A DNA stretch of 64,000 nt from Pseudomonas sp. B21-023 (GCF_024749165.1 NZ_CP087190.1:5181501-5245500), one strand, 5' to 3'; numbered from the stretch's first letter, positions 17,482-26,458 are shown. Notes: a model not told the origin generated them from the sequence alone. Made by a program: numbers and translations.

Positions 17482-18999
17482 ATGCGCTGGATCACCCGCC
17501 CCGGCTGGCCCGGTAACCTGCTGGCCATGGCGGCCGGCGCCTCCACCCTGCTGGCCCTGGCCCCCTTCGACATCTGGCCGCTGGCCCTGCTGTCCCTCGC
17601 GCTGTTCTATGCCGGGCTGCGCGAGCTGAGCCCGCGACAAGCCCTGGGCCGGGGCTGGTGCTTCGGCTTCGGCCTCTACGGCGCCGGCACCTGGTGGATC
17701 TACGTCAGCATGAACACCTACGGCGGCGCCTCGCCGCTGCTGGCGATCCTGCTGCTGCTGGCATTCTTCGCCTGTCTGGCCTTCTTCTTCGCCCTGCCCG
17801 CCTGGCTTTGGGCACGCTGGTTGCGCCGCGACGAGGCGCCGCTGGCAGACGCCTTGTGCTTTGCCGCTCTGTGGTTGCTGCAGGAGGCCTTCCGGGGCTG
17901 GTTCCTCACCGGTTTCCCTTGGCTCTATGCAGGTTACAGCCAGCTCGATGGCCCACTGGCGGGCCTGGCGCCGTTGGGCGGCGTGTGGCTGATCTCGTTC
18001 GCCCTGGCGTTGACTGCCGCCTTGCTGTGCAACCTCCATCGCCTGCGCGAGCGCCGTTCGTTCCTGGCTGTTGGTGCGGTGTTGCTGGCGGCGCCGTGGA
18101 TCATCGGCCTGGCCTTGAAGGATCACGCCTGGACCAAGCCGGCAGGTGATCCGCTGAAGGTGGCAGCCCTGCAAGGCAACGTCGAGCAGGACCTGAAGTG
18201 GGACCCTGCGCACGTCAATGCCCAACTGGCGCTGTACCGCGACATGAGCTTCAGCTCGAAACCCGTCGACCTGCTGATCTGGCCGGAAACCGCCGTGCCG
18301 GTGCTCAAGGACCAGGCCCAGGGCTACATCGACATGATGGGTACCTTCGCCGCCGAACGGCATTCGGCGCTGATCACCGGGGTCCCAGTGCGGCAGATGG
18401 TCCACCACCAGCGCCGCTACTTCAACGGCATCACCGTGACCGGCGAGGGCGACGGCACCTACCTCAAGCAGAAGCTGGTGCCCTTCGGTGAATACGTTCC
18501 ATTGCAGGACATGCTGCGCGGCCTGATCGAGTTCTTCAATTTGCCGATGTCGGATTTCGCCCGTGGTCCCGAGGACCAGCCATTGCTGCAGGCCAAGGGT
18601 TACCAGATCGCTCCGTACATTTGCTACGAAGTGGTCTATCCCGAATTCGCCGCAAGCCTGGCCGCACGCAGCGACCTGCTGCTGACCATCAGCAACGACA
18701 CCTGGTTCGGCACCTCGATCGGCCCCTTGCAACACCTGCAGATGGCCCAGATGCGTGCGCTGGAGGCGGGCCGCTGGATGATCCGCGCCACCAACAACGG
18801 CGTGACCGCACTGATAGACCCGTTCGGCAGGATCACCGCGCAGGTCCCGCAGTTCCAGCGGGCCGTGCTGTACGGCGAGGTGGTGCCGATGCAGCAACTG
18901 ACGCCGTACCTGCAATGGCGCTCGTGGCCGCTGGCGATCGTCTGCGTGCTGCTGCTGGGCTGGGCCTTGCTGGCCGGGCGCATTGCGCGAACCGTCTGA
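17482..18999 (+). CDS. lnt: Apolipoprotein N-acyltransferase
   Basis: Lnt adds the third acyl chain to lipoproteins at the periplasmic face of the inner membrane, so that Lol can carry them to the outer membrane. The 505-residue protein has about six N-terminal helices (1-215) and a nitrilase domain (about 225-475). The catalytic parts are LIWPETAVPVL (Glu), LKQKLVPFGEYVP (Lys) and APYICYEVVYPE (Cys). A final helix closes the protein. It is the last gene of the ybeZ operon and converges with a YdcF-like gene. Lipoproteins nearby, such as LptE and RlpA, are typical substrates. Confidence 0.96.
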   Translation: MRWITRPGWPGNLLAMAAGASTLLALAPFDIWPLALLSLALFYAGLRELSPRQALGRGWCFGFGLYGAGTWWIYVSMNTYGGASPLLAILLLLAFFACLAFFFALPAWLWARWLRRDEAPLADALCFAALWLLQEAFRGWFLTGFPWLYAGYSQLDGPLAGLAPLGGVWLISFALALTAALLCNLHRLRERRSFLAVGAVLLAAPWIIGLALKDHAWTKPAGDPLKVAALQGNVEQDLKWDPAHVNAQLALYRDMSFSSKPVDLLIWPETAVPVLKDQAQGYIDMMGTFAAERHSALITGVPVRQMVHHQRRYFNGITVTGEGDGTYLKQKLVPFGEYVPLQDMLRGLIEFFNLPMSDFARGPEDQPLLQAKGYQIAPYICYEVVYPEFAASLAARSDLLLTISNDTWFGTSIGPLQHLQMAQMRALEAGRWMIRATNNGVTALIDPFGRITAQVPQFQRAVLYGEVVPMQQLTPYLQWRSWPLAIVCVLLLGWALLAGRIARTV

Positions 19000-19006
19000 A
19001 GCATCC

Positions 19007-19029
19007 CTTGGGCCGCGTAGCGGCCCAAG
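19007..19029. terminator. Hairpin between convergent lnt and ydcF-like genes
   Basis: A 10-bp perfect stem (cttgggccgc / gcggcccaag) with loop gta lies 7 bases after lnt and overlaps the end region of the leftward gene. There is little T-run on either side. Confidence 0.6.
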
Positions 19030-19031
19030 TC

Positions 19032-19796
19032 TTAGTAGAACAGGCGATACCCCACTAACCCTGCCGCCTCGTTCAGCAACTGTCCGCTCTGCCACATTGC
19101 CCGGTTTTCCGGCAGCAATCCCGCGAACGGCCGCGCATGATTCCGCCCCAGGAATCCCACCGGCGCCGGCACCACTTCGAACCCGGCCCGCTCGAAACTC
19201 CAGCGCGAGCGCTGCATGTGCCAGGCCTGCGTCACCACCACCACCCGCTTGATACCCAGAGGCTGCAATACCTTGGCACTGAACTCGGCGTTTTCCCAGG
19301 TGGTGCGGCTGGCTTCCTCCTTCCAGGAAACCTTTACGCCAAAGTCCGCCTCCAGGCGGTCAGCCATCAGTTGGGCCTCACTGGGCGGCGTGCCATAGTG
19401 CAAGCCACCGCTGGTCAGCACCGGCAGCCCTGAGGCCTTGGCCAGTTGCGCGGCGTAGCGCATGCGCTCGAGGGCAACGTAGGTTGGCTGATCAAGGCCA
19501 CCCCAGGCCGGATCGCCGCGCTCCCGTCCGGCGCCCAGGACCACGATGGCGTCGGCCCTGGATGCCAGGCCTGCCCACCCCTCGAGGGCCAACGCAGGTT
19601 CTGTTTCAAGGGTTCGGGCAACTTGCTCGACCGTCAGTGGCAAGCTCATCAGCCACAAGCCACCCAGCCCCAGGGTGAAACAGGCCGCGGCCAGGCGCGG
19701 ACGGCGCCGGCGCCACCACCAGGCGGCCAGCAGCAACAGGAACAGGACGCCAGGCGGCATCAACCATTGTTTGATGAAAAAGCGGATCGGCATCAC
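19032..19796 (-). CDS. YdcF/ElyC-family (DUF218) membrane protein
   Basis: The 254-residue protein has two N-terminal membrane segments (about 8-30 and 38-58) and a DUF218 domain outside the membrane. Conserved blocks are DAIVVLGAGRERGDP near 84-98, PVLTSGGLHYGTPPSEA near 124-140 and VVTQAWHMQRSRWSFE near 196-211. The E. coli relative ElyC affects envelope biogenesis and lipid carrier use at low temperature. The gene stands alone and faces lnt. The exact role is open. Confidence 0.85.
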   Translation of the reverse strand: MMPIRFFIKQWLMPPGVLFLLLLAAWWWRRRRPRLAAACFTLGLGGLWLMSLPLTVEQVARTLETEPALALEGWAGLASRADAIVVLGAGRERGDPAWGGLDQPTYVALERMRYAAQLAKASGLPVLTSGGLHYGTPPSEAQLMADRLEADFGVKVSWKEEASRTTWENAEFSAKVLQPLGIKRVVVVTQAWHMQRSRWSFERAGFEVVPAPVGFLGRNHARPFAGLLPENRAMWQSGQLLNEAAGLVGYRLFY

Positions 19797-19916
19797 ACAC
19801 CTCCATGGAAGGCGTGCAGCCTAAGAGGATCGGCACCGGGCCTCAAGGGCAACCGGCGCCGATCGATGCGTGCATTGCGAAAACCGGCGCGTCGCCGCGC
19901 CTGCAACCCTGAACGG

Positions 19917-20231
19917 CTATCGGGACGGAAATGTCCTGGAGCTGGCTGGGGCGCCGGGGCGCCTGCGGTCCTTGAGCCAGACAATCCTGGCCGAGGACGG
20001 CTCCGGTTGCGGGTAGGCACCGGCACTGGCAAATCGGCCCTCCGGGAGGGATTCCAGGTAGGCTTTGATCACCTCGAACTCGGCATGGCTCAGGCCACGC
20101 AACTCCAGTTCGGCAGGCATCTCGTCGCGCAATCGCACGGAGGTTCTGGCCACTTCCAGTGCCAGGCCCAAACGGTCGATCAGGCGCTCGTAAAGCTCCG
20201 GTTTGCTTGCGGTTAGTTGCGACTCTCCCAT
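19917..20231 (-). CDS. Conserved hypothetical protein
   Basis: A 104-residue, charged and soluble product, MGESQLTASKPELYERLIDRL onward, with two helices predicted in the first 70 residues and a disordered Pro/Arg tail. I recognise no family. It is divergent from leuS, with 237 bases between them, and its ATG sits beside a plausible ggtgaacgg ribosome binding site. Codon use looks like that of the neighbours. Confidence 0.65.
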   Translation of the reverse strand: MGESQLTASKPELYERLIDRLGLALEVARTSVRLRDEMPAELELRGLSHAEFEVIKAYLESLPEGRFASAGAYPQPEPSSARIVWLKDRRRPGAPASSRTFPSR

Positions 20232-20371
20232 CCGTTCACCTCATTGAAGGTAAGAATATCTCCCCCCACAGATGAGCTTAGCGTCACTCGTAAAAGCGGC
20301 CGGGCGCCGCGACCAACGGCCCGCGCGGCGGGCGATGCAATCAGGGTTTCCCACGATGCGCGGCGCTCATG

Positions 20372-20377
20372 TATGCT
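20372..20377 (+). promoter_or_regulatory. Candidate -10 box of leuS
   Basis: The string gtatgctacgg carries tatgct, about 92 bases before the leuS ATG. The -35 is poor. The same tatgctacg string precedes the candidate transcript at 60.13 kb. Confidence 0.3.
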
Positions 20378-20468
20378 ACGGCGTTCACTCTTGCAGATCC
20401 CGGAGTGCCGGACGCAGCGAGGTCGAGCTGCCTGGAACATGTCTCTTATCTCTCAATACAAAGTAGCC

Positions 20469-23075
20469 ATGCACGAACAATACACGCCCCGTGATGTAGA
20501 AGCCGCCGCCCAGAATGCCTGGGACGAGCAACAATCGTTTGCTGTCACCGAACAGCCAGGCAAAGACACCTACTATTGCCTATCGATGTTCCCGTACCCG
20601 AGCGGCAAGCTACACATGGGCCACGTGCGCAACTACACCATCGGTGACGTGATCGCCCGCTACCAGCGCATGCTGGGCAAGAACGTCCTGCAACCGATGG
20701 GCTGGGACGCCTTCGGCATGCCGGCGGAAAACGCCGCGATGAAGAACAACGTCGCCCCGGCCAAGTGGACCTACGAGAACATCGACTACATGAAGACCCA
20801 GCTCAAGAGCCTGGGTCTGGCCATCGACTGGTCGCGTGAAGTCACCACCTGCAAGCCGGACTACTACCGCTGGGAACAGTGGCTGTTCACCCGCCTGTTC
20901 GAGAAAGGCATCATCTACCGCAAGAACGGCACCGTGAACTGGGACCCGGCGGACCAGACCGTCCTGGCCAACGAGCAGGTCATCGATGGCCGTGGCTGGC
21001 GCTCGGGCGCGCTTATCGAAAAGCGCGAAATCCCGATGTACTACTTCCGCATCACCGACTACGCCGACGAGCTGCTGGAAAGCCTCGACGAGCTGCCGGG
21101 CTGGCCCGAGCAGGTCAAGACCATGCAGCGCAACTGGATCGGCAAGTCCCGCGGCATGGAAGTGCAGTTCCCCTATGACCAGGCGAGCATCGGTCATGAG
21201 GGCACCCTGAAAGTCTTCACCACCCGTCCGGACACCCTGATGGGCGCCACCTACGTTGCCGTCGCCGCCGAACACCCGCTGGCCACCCAGGCCGCCCAGG
21301 GCAACCCGGCGCTGCAGGCGTTCATCGACGAGTGCAAGAGCGGCAGCGTCGCCGAGGCCGACATGGCCACGCAGGAGAAGAAGGGCATGGCCACTTCCCT
21401 GTTCGTCGAGCACCCGCTGACCGGCGAGAAGCTGCCGGTATGGGTCGCCAACTACGTGCTGATGCACTATGGCGATGGCGCTGTCATGGCCGTGCCGGCG
21501 CACGACGAGCGCGACTTCGAGTTCGCCCACAAGTACAACCTGCCGGTCAAGGCGGTGGTGCGCACCAGCGTCGGCGACGAGGTCGGCAGCGAGTGGCTGG
21601 CCGCCTACGGCGAACATGGCCAGCTGATCAACTCCGGCGAGTTCGACGGCCTGGACTTCCAGGGCGCCTTCGATGCCATCGAGGCCGCGCTGATCCGCAA
21701 GGACCTCGGCAAGTCGCGCACCCAGTTCCGCCTGCGCGACTGGGGCATCAGCCGCCAGCGCTACTGGGGTTGCCCGATCCCGATCATCCACTGCCCGTCC
21801 TGCGGCGACGTGCCGGTGCCGGAAGACCAGCTGCCCGTCACCCTGCCGGAAAACGTGGTACCGGACGGGGCCGGTTCGCCCCTGGCGCGCATGCCCGAGT
21901 TCTACGAGTGCACCTGCCCGAAATGCGGCACCGCGGCCAAGCGCGAAACCGACACCATGGACACCTTCGTCGAGTCGTCCTGGTACTTCGCCCGCTACGC
22001 CTCGCCGAACTACGATAAAGGCCTGGTCGACCCTAAAGCCGCCAACCACTGGCTGCCTGTCGACCAGTACATCGGCGGCATCGAGCACGCCATCCTGCAC
22101 CTGCTATATGCGCGCTTCTTCCACAAGCTGATGCGTGACGAAGGCCTGGTCACCTCCAACGAGCCGTTCAAGAACCTGCTGACCCAGGGCATGGTCGTCG
22201 CCGAAACCTACTACCGCGTCGCCAGCAACGGCGGCAAGGACTGGTTCAACCCGGCCGACGTCGAGATCGAGCGTGACGCCAAGGCCAAGATCATCGGCGC
22301 GCGCCTGAAGACCGATGGCCTGCCGGTGGAAATCGGCGGCACCGAGAAGATGTCGAAGTCGAAGAACAACGGCGTCGACCCGCAGTCGATGATCGAGCAG
22401 TACGGCGCCGACACCTGCCGCCTGTTCATGATGTTCGCCTCGCCACCCGACATGAGCCTGGAATGGTCCGACTCCGGCGTCGAAGGCGCCAGCCGCTTCC
22501 TGCGCCGCGTCTGGCGCCTGGCCCAGGCCCACGTGACCCAAGGCCTGCCGGGCACGCTGGACATCGCCGCCCTGAGCGACGAGCAGAAGGTCATCCGTCG
22601 CGCCATCCATGCCGCGATCAAGCAGGCCAGCACCGACGTGGGCCAGTACCACAAGTTCAACACCGCCATCGCCCAGGTGATGACCGTGATGAACGTACTG
22701 GAGAAGGCGCCACAGGCGACCGCCCAGGACCGCGCCCTGCTGCAGGAGGGCCTCGAGGCCGTGACCCTGCTGCTGGCACCGATCACCCCGCACATCTCCC
22801 ATGAGCTGTGGAAGCAGCTGGGCCACGACCAGGCGGTGATCGATGCGAACTGGCCGATTGTCGATGAAGGCGCCCTGGTACAGGACACCGTGACCCTGGT
22901 GGTACAGGTCAACGGCAAGCTGCGTGGCCAGGTCGAGATGCCGGCCGCCGCCAGCCGCGAGGAAGTCGAGGCCGCCGCTCGCAACAACGAGAACGTCCTG
23001 CGCTTCACCGACGGCCTGACCATCCGCAAGGTCATCGTCGTTCCGGGCAAACTGGTCAACATCGTCGCCAACTGA
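20469..23075 (+). CDS. leuS: Leucyl-tRNA synthetase
   Basis: LeuRS charges tRNA-Leu and edits wrongly activated amino acids. The 868-residue product from MHEQYTPRDVEAAAQNAWDE has the normal bacterial length. It shows the HIGH-type motif HMGHVRNY near residues 49-56, a CP1 editing domain (about 220-420), zinc-type cysteines (CPSCGD and CTCPKCG) and KMSKSKNNG near residues 623-631. The frame stays open 252 bases further upstream, but that extension does not resemble the family, so the ATG at 20469 is preferred. leuS, lptE and holA follow each other on one strand. Confidence 0.98.
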   Translation: MHEQYTPRDVEAAAQNAWDEQQSFAVTEQPGKDTYYCLSMFPYPSGKLHMGHVRNYTIGDVIARYQRMLGKNVLQPMGWDAFGMPAENAAMKNNVAPAKWTYENIDYMKTQLKSLGLAIDWSREVTTCKPDYYRWEQWLFTRLFEKGIIYRKNGTVNWDPADQTVLANEQVIDGRGWRSGALIEKREIPMYYFRITDYADELLESLDELPGWPEQVKTMQRNWIGKSRGMEVQFPYDQASIGHEGTLKVFTTRPDTLMGATYVAVAAEHPLATQAAQGNPALQAFIDECKSGSVAEADMATQEKKGMATSLFVEHPLTGEKLPVWVANYVLMHYGDGAVMAVPAHDERDFEFAHKYNLPVKAVVRTSVGDEVGSEWLAAYGEHGQLINSGEFDGLDFQGAFDAIEAALIRKDLGKSRTQFRLRDWGISRQRYWGCPIPIIHCPSCGDVPVPEDQLPVTLPENVVPDGAGSPLARMPEFYECTCPKCGTAAKRETDTMDTFVESSWYFARYASPNYDKGLVDPKAANHWLPVDQYIGGIEHAILHLLYARFFHKLMRDEGLVTSNEPFKNLLTQGMVVAETYYRVASNGGKDWFNPADVEIERDAKAKIIGARLKTDGLPVEIGGTEKMSKSKNNGVDPQSMIEQYGADTCRLFMMFASPPDMSLEWSDSGVEGASRFLRRVWRLAQAHVTQGLPGTLDIAALSDEQKVIRRAIHAAIKQASTDVGQYHKFNTAIAQVMTVMNVLEKAPQATAQDRALLQEGLEAVTLLLAPITPHISHELWKQLGHDQAVIDANWPIVDEGALVQDTVTLVVQVNGKLRGQVEMPAAASREEVEAAARNNENVLRFTDGLTIRKVIVVPGKLVNIVAN

Positions 23076-23080
23076 TGGCA

Positions 23081-23111
23081 ACGCCCGCCTGCACACCCTG
23101 CAGGCGGGCGT
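23081..23111 (+). terminator. Strong hairpin between leuS and lptE
   Basis: A 13-bp perfect stem (acgcccgcctgca / tgcaggcgggcgt) with a 5-base loop begins 6 bases after leuS. It lacks a T-run, so it may only reduce read-through into lptE or protect the leuS 3' end. Confidence 0.55.
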
Positions 23112-23137
23112 AATCGGTCCACGAGGGAGCAACACAC

Positions 23138-23743
23138 ATGATCAAACGCAATCTGCTGGTAATGGGCCTGGCTGTGCTGCTCAGCGCCTGCGGTTTCCAG
23201 CTGCGCGGCACCGGCACTACCGAACTGACCATCAAGGAGCTGGACCTCAGCGCCCGCAACGCCTATGGCGAGACCGTCACCCAACTGCGCCGCACACTGC
23301 AGAACAGCGGCGTCAAAGTGTATAGCGGAGCTCCCTACAAGCTCGTGCTCACCAATGAGCAAGAGAGCCAGCGCGCCGCGACCTATACGGGCGGCAACCG
23401 CTCGGCTGAGTATGAGCTGACCACTGTGCTGAATTACGCTGTCGAGGGCCAGAACGACACAGTGTTGCTGGAAGACAAGCTGCAAGTGCAGAAGTACTAC
23501 GTCTACGATGGCAATAACATCAACGGCTCGGGCCAGGAAGCGGTCCAGGTCCGTCAGGAAATGCGCCGTGACCTGGTTCAGGGCATGATGGTCCGCCTGC
23601 AGCAACTGACCCCGGCACGCCTGCAAGACCTGCAGCACAAGGCTGACGAGCGCGCCAAGGCTGAAGCCCGTGCCCTCCAGGAAGCCCAGCGCATCCAGGA
23701 CGAGACGCCCCAGCAGTCGCCGCTGGAAGTCCCGGCTCCCTGA
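23138..23743 (+). CDS. lptE: LPS-assembly lipoprotein LptE
   Basis: LptE plugs the LptD barrel and delivers lipopolysaccharide to the outer leaflet. The 201-residue precursor has a lipoprotein signal with lipobox LLSAC (Cys 18), followed by GFQLRGTG, the family's conserved start. The C-terminal 45 residues are a charged helix rich in Ala, Glu and Gln, as in other pseudomonads. Its place after leuS and before holA is conserved across Gammaproteobacteria. The ATG has gagggagcaac upstream. Confidence 0.95.
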   Translation: MIKRNLLVMGLAVLLSACGFQLRGTGTTELTIKELDLSARNAYGETVTQLRRTLQNSGVKVYSGAPYKLVLTNEQESQRAATYTGGNRSAEYELTTVLNYAVEGQNDTVLLEDKLQVQKYYVYDGNNINGSGQEAVQVRQEMRRDLVQGMMVRLQQLTPARLQDLQHKADERAKAEARALQEAQRIQDETPQQSPLEVPAP

Positions 23744-23750
23744 GCCTGAA

Positions 23751-23771
23751 CGGGGCACCTGAGGTGCCCCG
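23751..23771 (+). terminator. Hairpin between lptE and holA
   Basis: A 9-bp perfect stem (cggggcacc / ggtgccccg, loop tga) lies 8 bases after lptE and 9 before the holA ATG, so close that it could also affect holA translation start. No T-run follows. Confidence 0.5.
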
Positions 23772-23780
23772 CCCTTCGCC

Positions 23781-24818
23781 ATGAAGCTCTCCCCCGCCCA
23801 ACTCAACAAGCACCTGCAAGGCCAGCTGGCGCCCGTCTACATCGTCAGCGGTGACGACCCGCTGCTGTGCCAGGAGGCCGCCGACGCCATCCGCGGCGCC
23901 GCGCGCCAGCAGGGCTACGACGAACGCCAGGTGTTCAGCGCCGATGCCAACTTCGACTGGGGCAACCTGCTGCTGGCCGGTGCCAGCCTGTCGTTGTTCG
24001 CCCAGCGCCGGCTGCTGGAGCTGCGCCTGCCCTCGGGCAAGCCCGGCGACAAAGGCGCTGCCGCGCTGATGGAATACTGCGCCAACCCGGCCGAGGACAC
24101 GCTGCTACTGATCAGCCTGCCCAAGCTCGATGGCAGCGCGCAGAAAACCAAGTGGGGCAAGGCCTTGATCGAAGGCGCGCACTGCCAGTTCATCCAGATC
24201 TGGCCGGTGGACGCCCAGCAACTACCGCAATGGATCAACCAGCGCCTGTCCCAGGCCGGCCTGTCGGCCCAGCGTGACGCCATCGACTTGATCGCCGCCC
24301 GGGTCGAGGGCAACCTGCTGGCCGCCGCCCAGGAGATCGAGAAGCTGAAGCTGCTGGCCGAGGGCAACCAGATCACCGTCGAGACTGTCCAGGCAGCCGT
24401 TGCCGACAGCGCCCGCTTCGATGTGTTCGGGCTGGTCGATGCCATTCTCAATGGCGAAGCAGCCCATGCCCTGCGCATGCTCGAAGGACTGCGCGGTGAA
24501 GGTGTCGAGCCGCCGGTCATTCTCTGGGCCCTTGCCCGCGAACTGCGCTTGCTGGCCGGGCTCGCACAGCAGTTCAGCCAGGGCGTGCCGCTGGACAAGG
24601 CCTTCAGCCAGGCGCGCCCACCGGTGTGGGACAAGCGCCGACCGCTGGTGAGCAAGGCCCTGCAGCGCCTCTCTGCGCAGCGCTGGGCCATGCTTCTGCA
24701 GGATGCCCAGCGTATCGATGCGCAGATCAAGGGCCAGGCCGAGGGCTCGCCGTGGACCAGTCTGGCGCGCCTGTCGCTGCTCATGGCCGGACAACGCCTG
24801 CCGCTGCCCGCCGAATAA
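23781..24818 (+). CDS. holA: DNA polymerase III delta subunit
   Basis: HolA is the clamp-loader subunit that opens the beta clamp. The 345-residue protein has the usual length, starting MKLSPAQLNKHLQGQLAPVY, with IVSGDDPLLCQEAADAIR near 21-38 and an AAA-like fold without a working Walker A, as expected for delta. The C-terminal collar domain holds GVEPPVILWALARELR. It is the last gene of the leuS-lptE-holA set. Confidence 0.95.
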   Translation: MKLSPAQLNKHLQGQLAPVYIVSGDDPLLCQEAADAIRGAARQQGYDERQVFSADANFDWGNLLLAGASLSLFAQRRLLELRLPSGKPGDKGAAALMEYCANPAEDTLLLISLPKLDGSAQKTKWGKALIEGAHCQFIQIWPVDAQQLPQWINQRLSQAGLSAQRDAIDLIAARVEGNLLAAAQEIEKLKLLAEGNQITVETVQAAVADSARFDVFGLVDAILNGEAAHALRMLEGLRGEGVEPPVILWALARELRLLAGLAQQFSQGVPLDKAFSQARPPVWDKRRPLVSKALQRLSAQRWAMLLQDAQRIDAQIKGQAEGSPWTSLARLSLLMAGQRLPLPAE

Positions 24819-24846
24819 AGCGCCGCGCCGCCATAAACACAATCAA

Positions 24847-24876
24847 TTGGCTCACATAGCGCTACAGGCCTACAGT
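24847..24876 (+). promoter_or_regulatory. Candidate arfA promoter
   Basis: ttggct (24847-24852) and tacagt (24871-24876) are 18 bases apart, 33 bases before the arfA ATG. Confidence 0.4.
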
Positions 24877-24909
24877 GCGCCCGCAATCCAACTAGACCGG
24901 GAACCCGCC

Positions 24910-25074
24910 ATGAGCAAGAAGCCGAAAAAGCACGGCCCCAACAAGGCCAAGTCGATCATCGCCCAACCGCTGTTCCGCTGCCGCCAGGAACAGGCAGGAA
25001 AAGGCAAAGGCAGCTACCGCCGCGAAGCCTTCCAATCGAGAGATTGGGAGGCTTCCTGCTTTATGGCCGCCTGA
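24910..25074 (+). CDS. arfA: Alternative ribosome-rescue factor ArfA
   Basis: ArfA recruits release factor 2 to ribosomes stalled on mRNAs without a stop codon and backs up tmRNA. The 54-residue product has KAKSIIAQPLFRCRQEQAG, GKGSYRRE and DWEAS, which line up with E. coli ArfA (DPLFRQR, KGKGSYMRK, NWEAS). It is basic and small, as expected. A 14-bp hairpin lies within the coding region (25024-25055). In E. coli a similar hairpin leads to cleavage or early termination, so ArfA is made from nonstop mRNA only when tmRNA fails. The ATG follows gggaacccgcc. Confidence 0.9.
   Translation: MSKKPKKHGPNKAKSIIAQPLFRCRQEQAGKGKGSYRREAFQSRDWEASCFMAA
25024..25055 (+). promoter_or_regulatory. Hairpin inside arfA coding sequence
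   Basis: The arms gaagccttccaatc and gattgggaggcttc pair over 14 bp with one G-U, loop gaga, and are followed by ctgctttat. It covers codons 39-49 and lies before the stop codon, so termination or RNase III cleavage here would leave a nonstop message. Confidence 0.8.
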
Positions 25075-25136
25075 AAAGGCATGAAATGCGCAGGCATGGT
25101 ATGGTCGGCACCTGACCTGCAATTCTGGATCTGTGC

Positions 25137-26450
25137 ATGCCCTCTCGTCTCACTCTCCGCTGGCAACCCCGCCAGCTGATCGCGGCCACAAGCTTCATCC
25201 TGCTCGTCGCCTGCGCCGAGAAACCCACCGCCGCCGATGCCCTGCCGCTGGCACCCGCCCAGCCCGCCCCCGTCGTAACGCTACCTGGCGCCACGCTCGA
25301 TAGCAGCAACGAAATCCAGCCCCTGCAGACCTTCGCCCAATGGCAGGCCGGTTTCCGCGAGCAAGCCCTGCAAGCCGGGATCAGCGCCAACCTGTTCGAC
25401 CGCGCCTTCCTCGGCGTCACCCCGGACATGGACGTGATCAAGGCTGACCGCAGCCAACCTGAGTTCACCCGCCCGGTCTGGGAGTACCTGGACGGCGCCC
25501 TGTCGCCACTGCGCGTACGCAACGGCAAGAAACTGCTCGAACAGAATAACGAGCTACTGGCACGCATCGAGCAACGCTACGGCGTCGACCGCCAGGTGCT
25601 GGTCTCGGTTTGGGGTATGGAGAGCAACTTCGGGCAGTTCCAGGGCAGCAAGTCAGTGATCCGTTCGCTGGCTACCCTGGCTTATGAAGGCCGTCGCCCC
25701 CAGTTCGCCCAGGACCAGTTGATCGCCGCCCTGCAGATCCTGCAAAACGGCGACATCCAGCCTGACGCGATGCGCGGCTCCTGGGCCGGCGCCATGGGCC
25801 AGACCCAGTTCATCCCGACTACCTACCTCACCCACGCGGTGGATTTCGACGGTGACGGTCGCCGCGACATCTGGAACAGCACCGCCGACGCCCTGGCGTC
25901 TACCGCCCACTACCTGCAGGCGTCCGGCTGGAAGCGCGGCCAGCCCTGGGGCTTCGAGGTACAGGTACCCGCCGGCTTCGACTACTGGCTCGCCGATGGC
26001 AGCCAGCGCAAGAGCGTCAGCGAATGGTTGCAACTAGGTGTGAAACTGCCCGCTGGTACCGCATTGCCCACCGGCAGCAACCAGCTGTCCGCCGCCCTGC
26101 TGCTGCCCGCCGGGGCCCGTGGGCCGGCGTTCCTGGTACTGGACAACTTCCGCGCGATCCTCAAGTACAACAACTCGTCTTCCTATGCGCTGGCGGTGAG
26201 CCTGCTGGGGGATCGCTTCTACGGTTGGGGGTTCATTGCCGGCAGCTGGCCGAAAGAAGACCTGCCGCTGAGCCGCAGTGAACGTATCGAACTGCAGACC
26301 TTGCTCAACGCCAGTGGCCATGAGGCAGGCAATCCTGACGGGATCATCGGCGCCAATACCCGCAAGGCCATTCGCAATGCGCAGCAGGCGCAGGGCTGGC
26401 CGGCAGATGGTTATCCGACGCACAAGCTGCTCGACAGCCTGCGTCGCTAG
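25137..26450 (+). CDS. Lytic murein transglycosylase with peptidoglycan-binding domain
   Basis: The 437-residue protein is a lipoprotein precursor (lipobox LLVAC, Cys at 24) with an SLT_2/MltB-type domain (about 65-360). The catalytic Glu lies in VSVWGMESNFGQFQG. A C-terminal PG_binding_1 domain (about 375-435, with NPDGIIGANTRKAIRNAQ) follows. It cuts glycan strands at MurNAc-GlcNAc bonds, leaving anhydroMurNAc ends, probably at the outer membrane inner face. It is a paralogue of mltB at 31972-32982 but carries the extra binding domain. It converges with ldcA, which acts on the released peptides. Confidence 0.92.
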   Translation: MPSRLTLRWQPRQLIAATSFILLVACAEKPTAADALPLAPAQPAPVVTLPGATLDSSNEIQPLQTFAQWQAGFREQALQAGISANLFDRAFLGVTPDMDVIKADRSQPEFTRPVWEYLDGALSPLRVRNGKKLLEQNNELLARIEQRYGVDRQVLVSVWGMESNFGQFQGSKSVIRSLATLAYEGRRPQFAQDQLIAALQILQNGDIQPDAMRGSWAGAMGQTQFIPTTYLTHAVDFDGDGRRDIWNSTADALASTAHYLQASGWKRGQPWGFEVQVPAGFDYWLADGSQRKSVSEWLQLGVKLPAGTALPTGSNQLSAALLLPAGARGPAFLVLDNFRAILKYNNSSSYALAVSLLGDRFYGWGFIAGSWPKEDLPLSRSERIELQTLLNASGHEAGNPDGIIGANTRKAIRNAQQAQGWPADGYPTHKLLDSLRR

Positions 26451-26458
26451 AAAGTACT

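Noticed and set aside
20217..20468. N-terminal extension of leuS from a TTG
   Set aside because: The extension does not look like any leucyl-tRNA synthetase, and the 868-residue form has the normal length.
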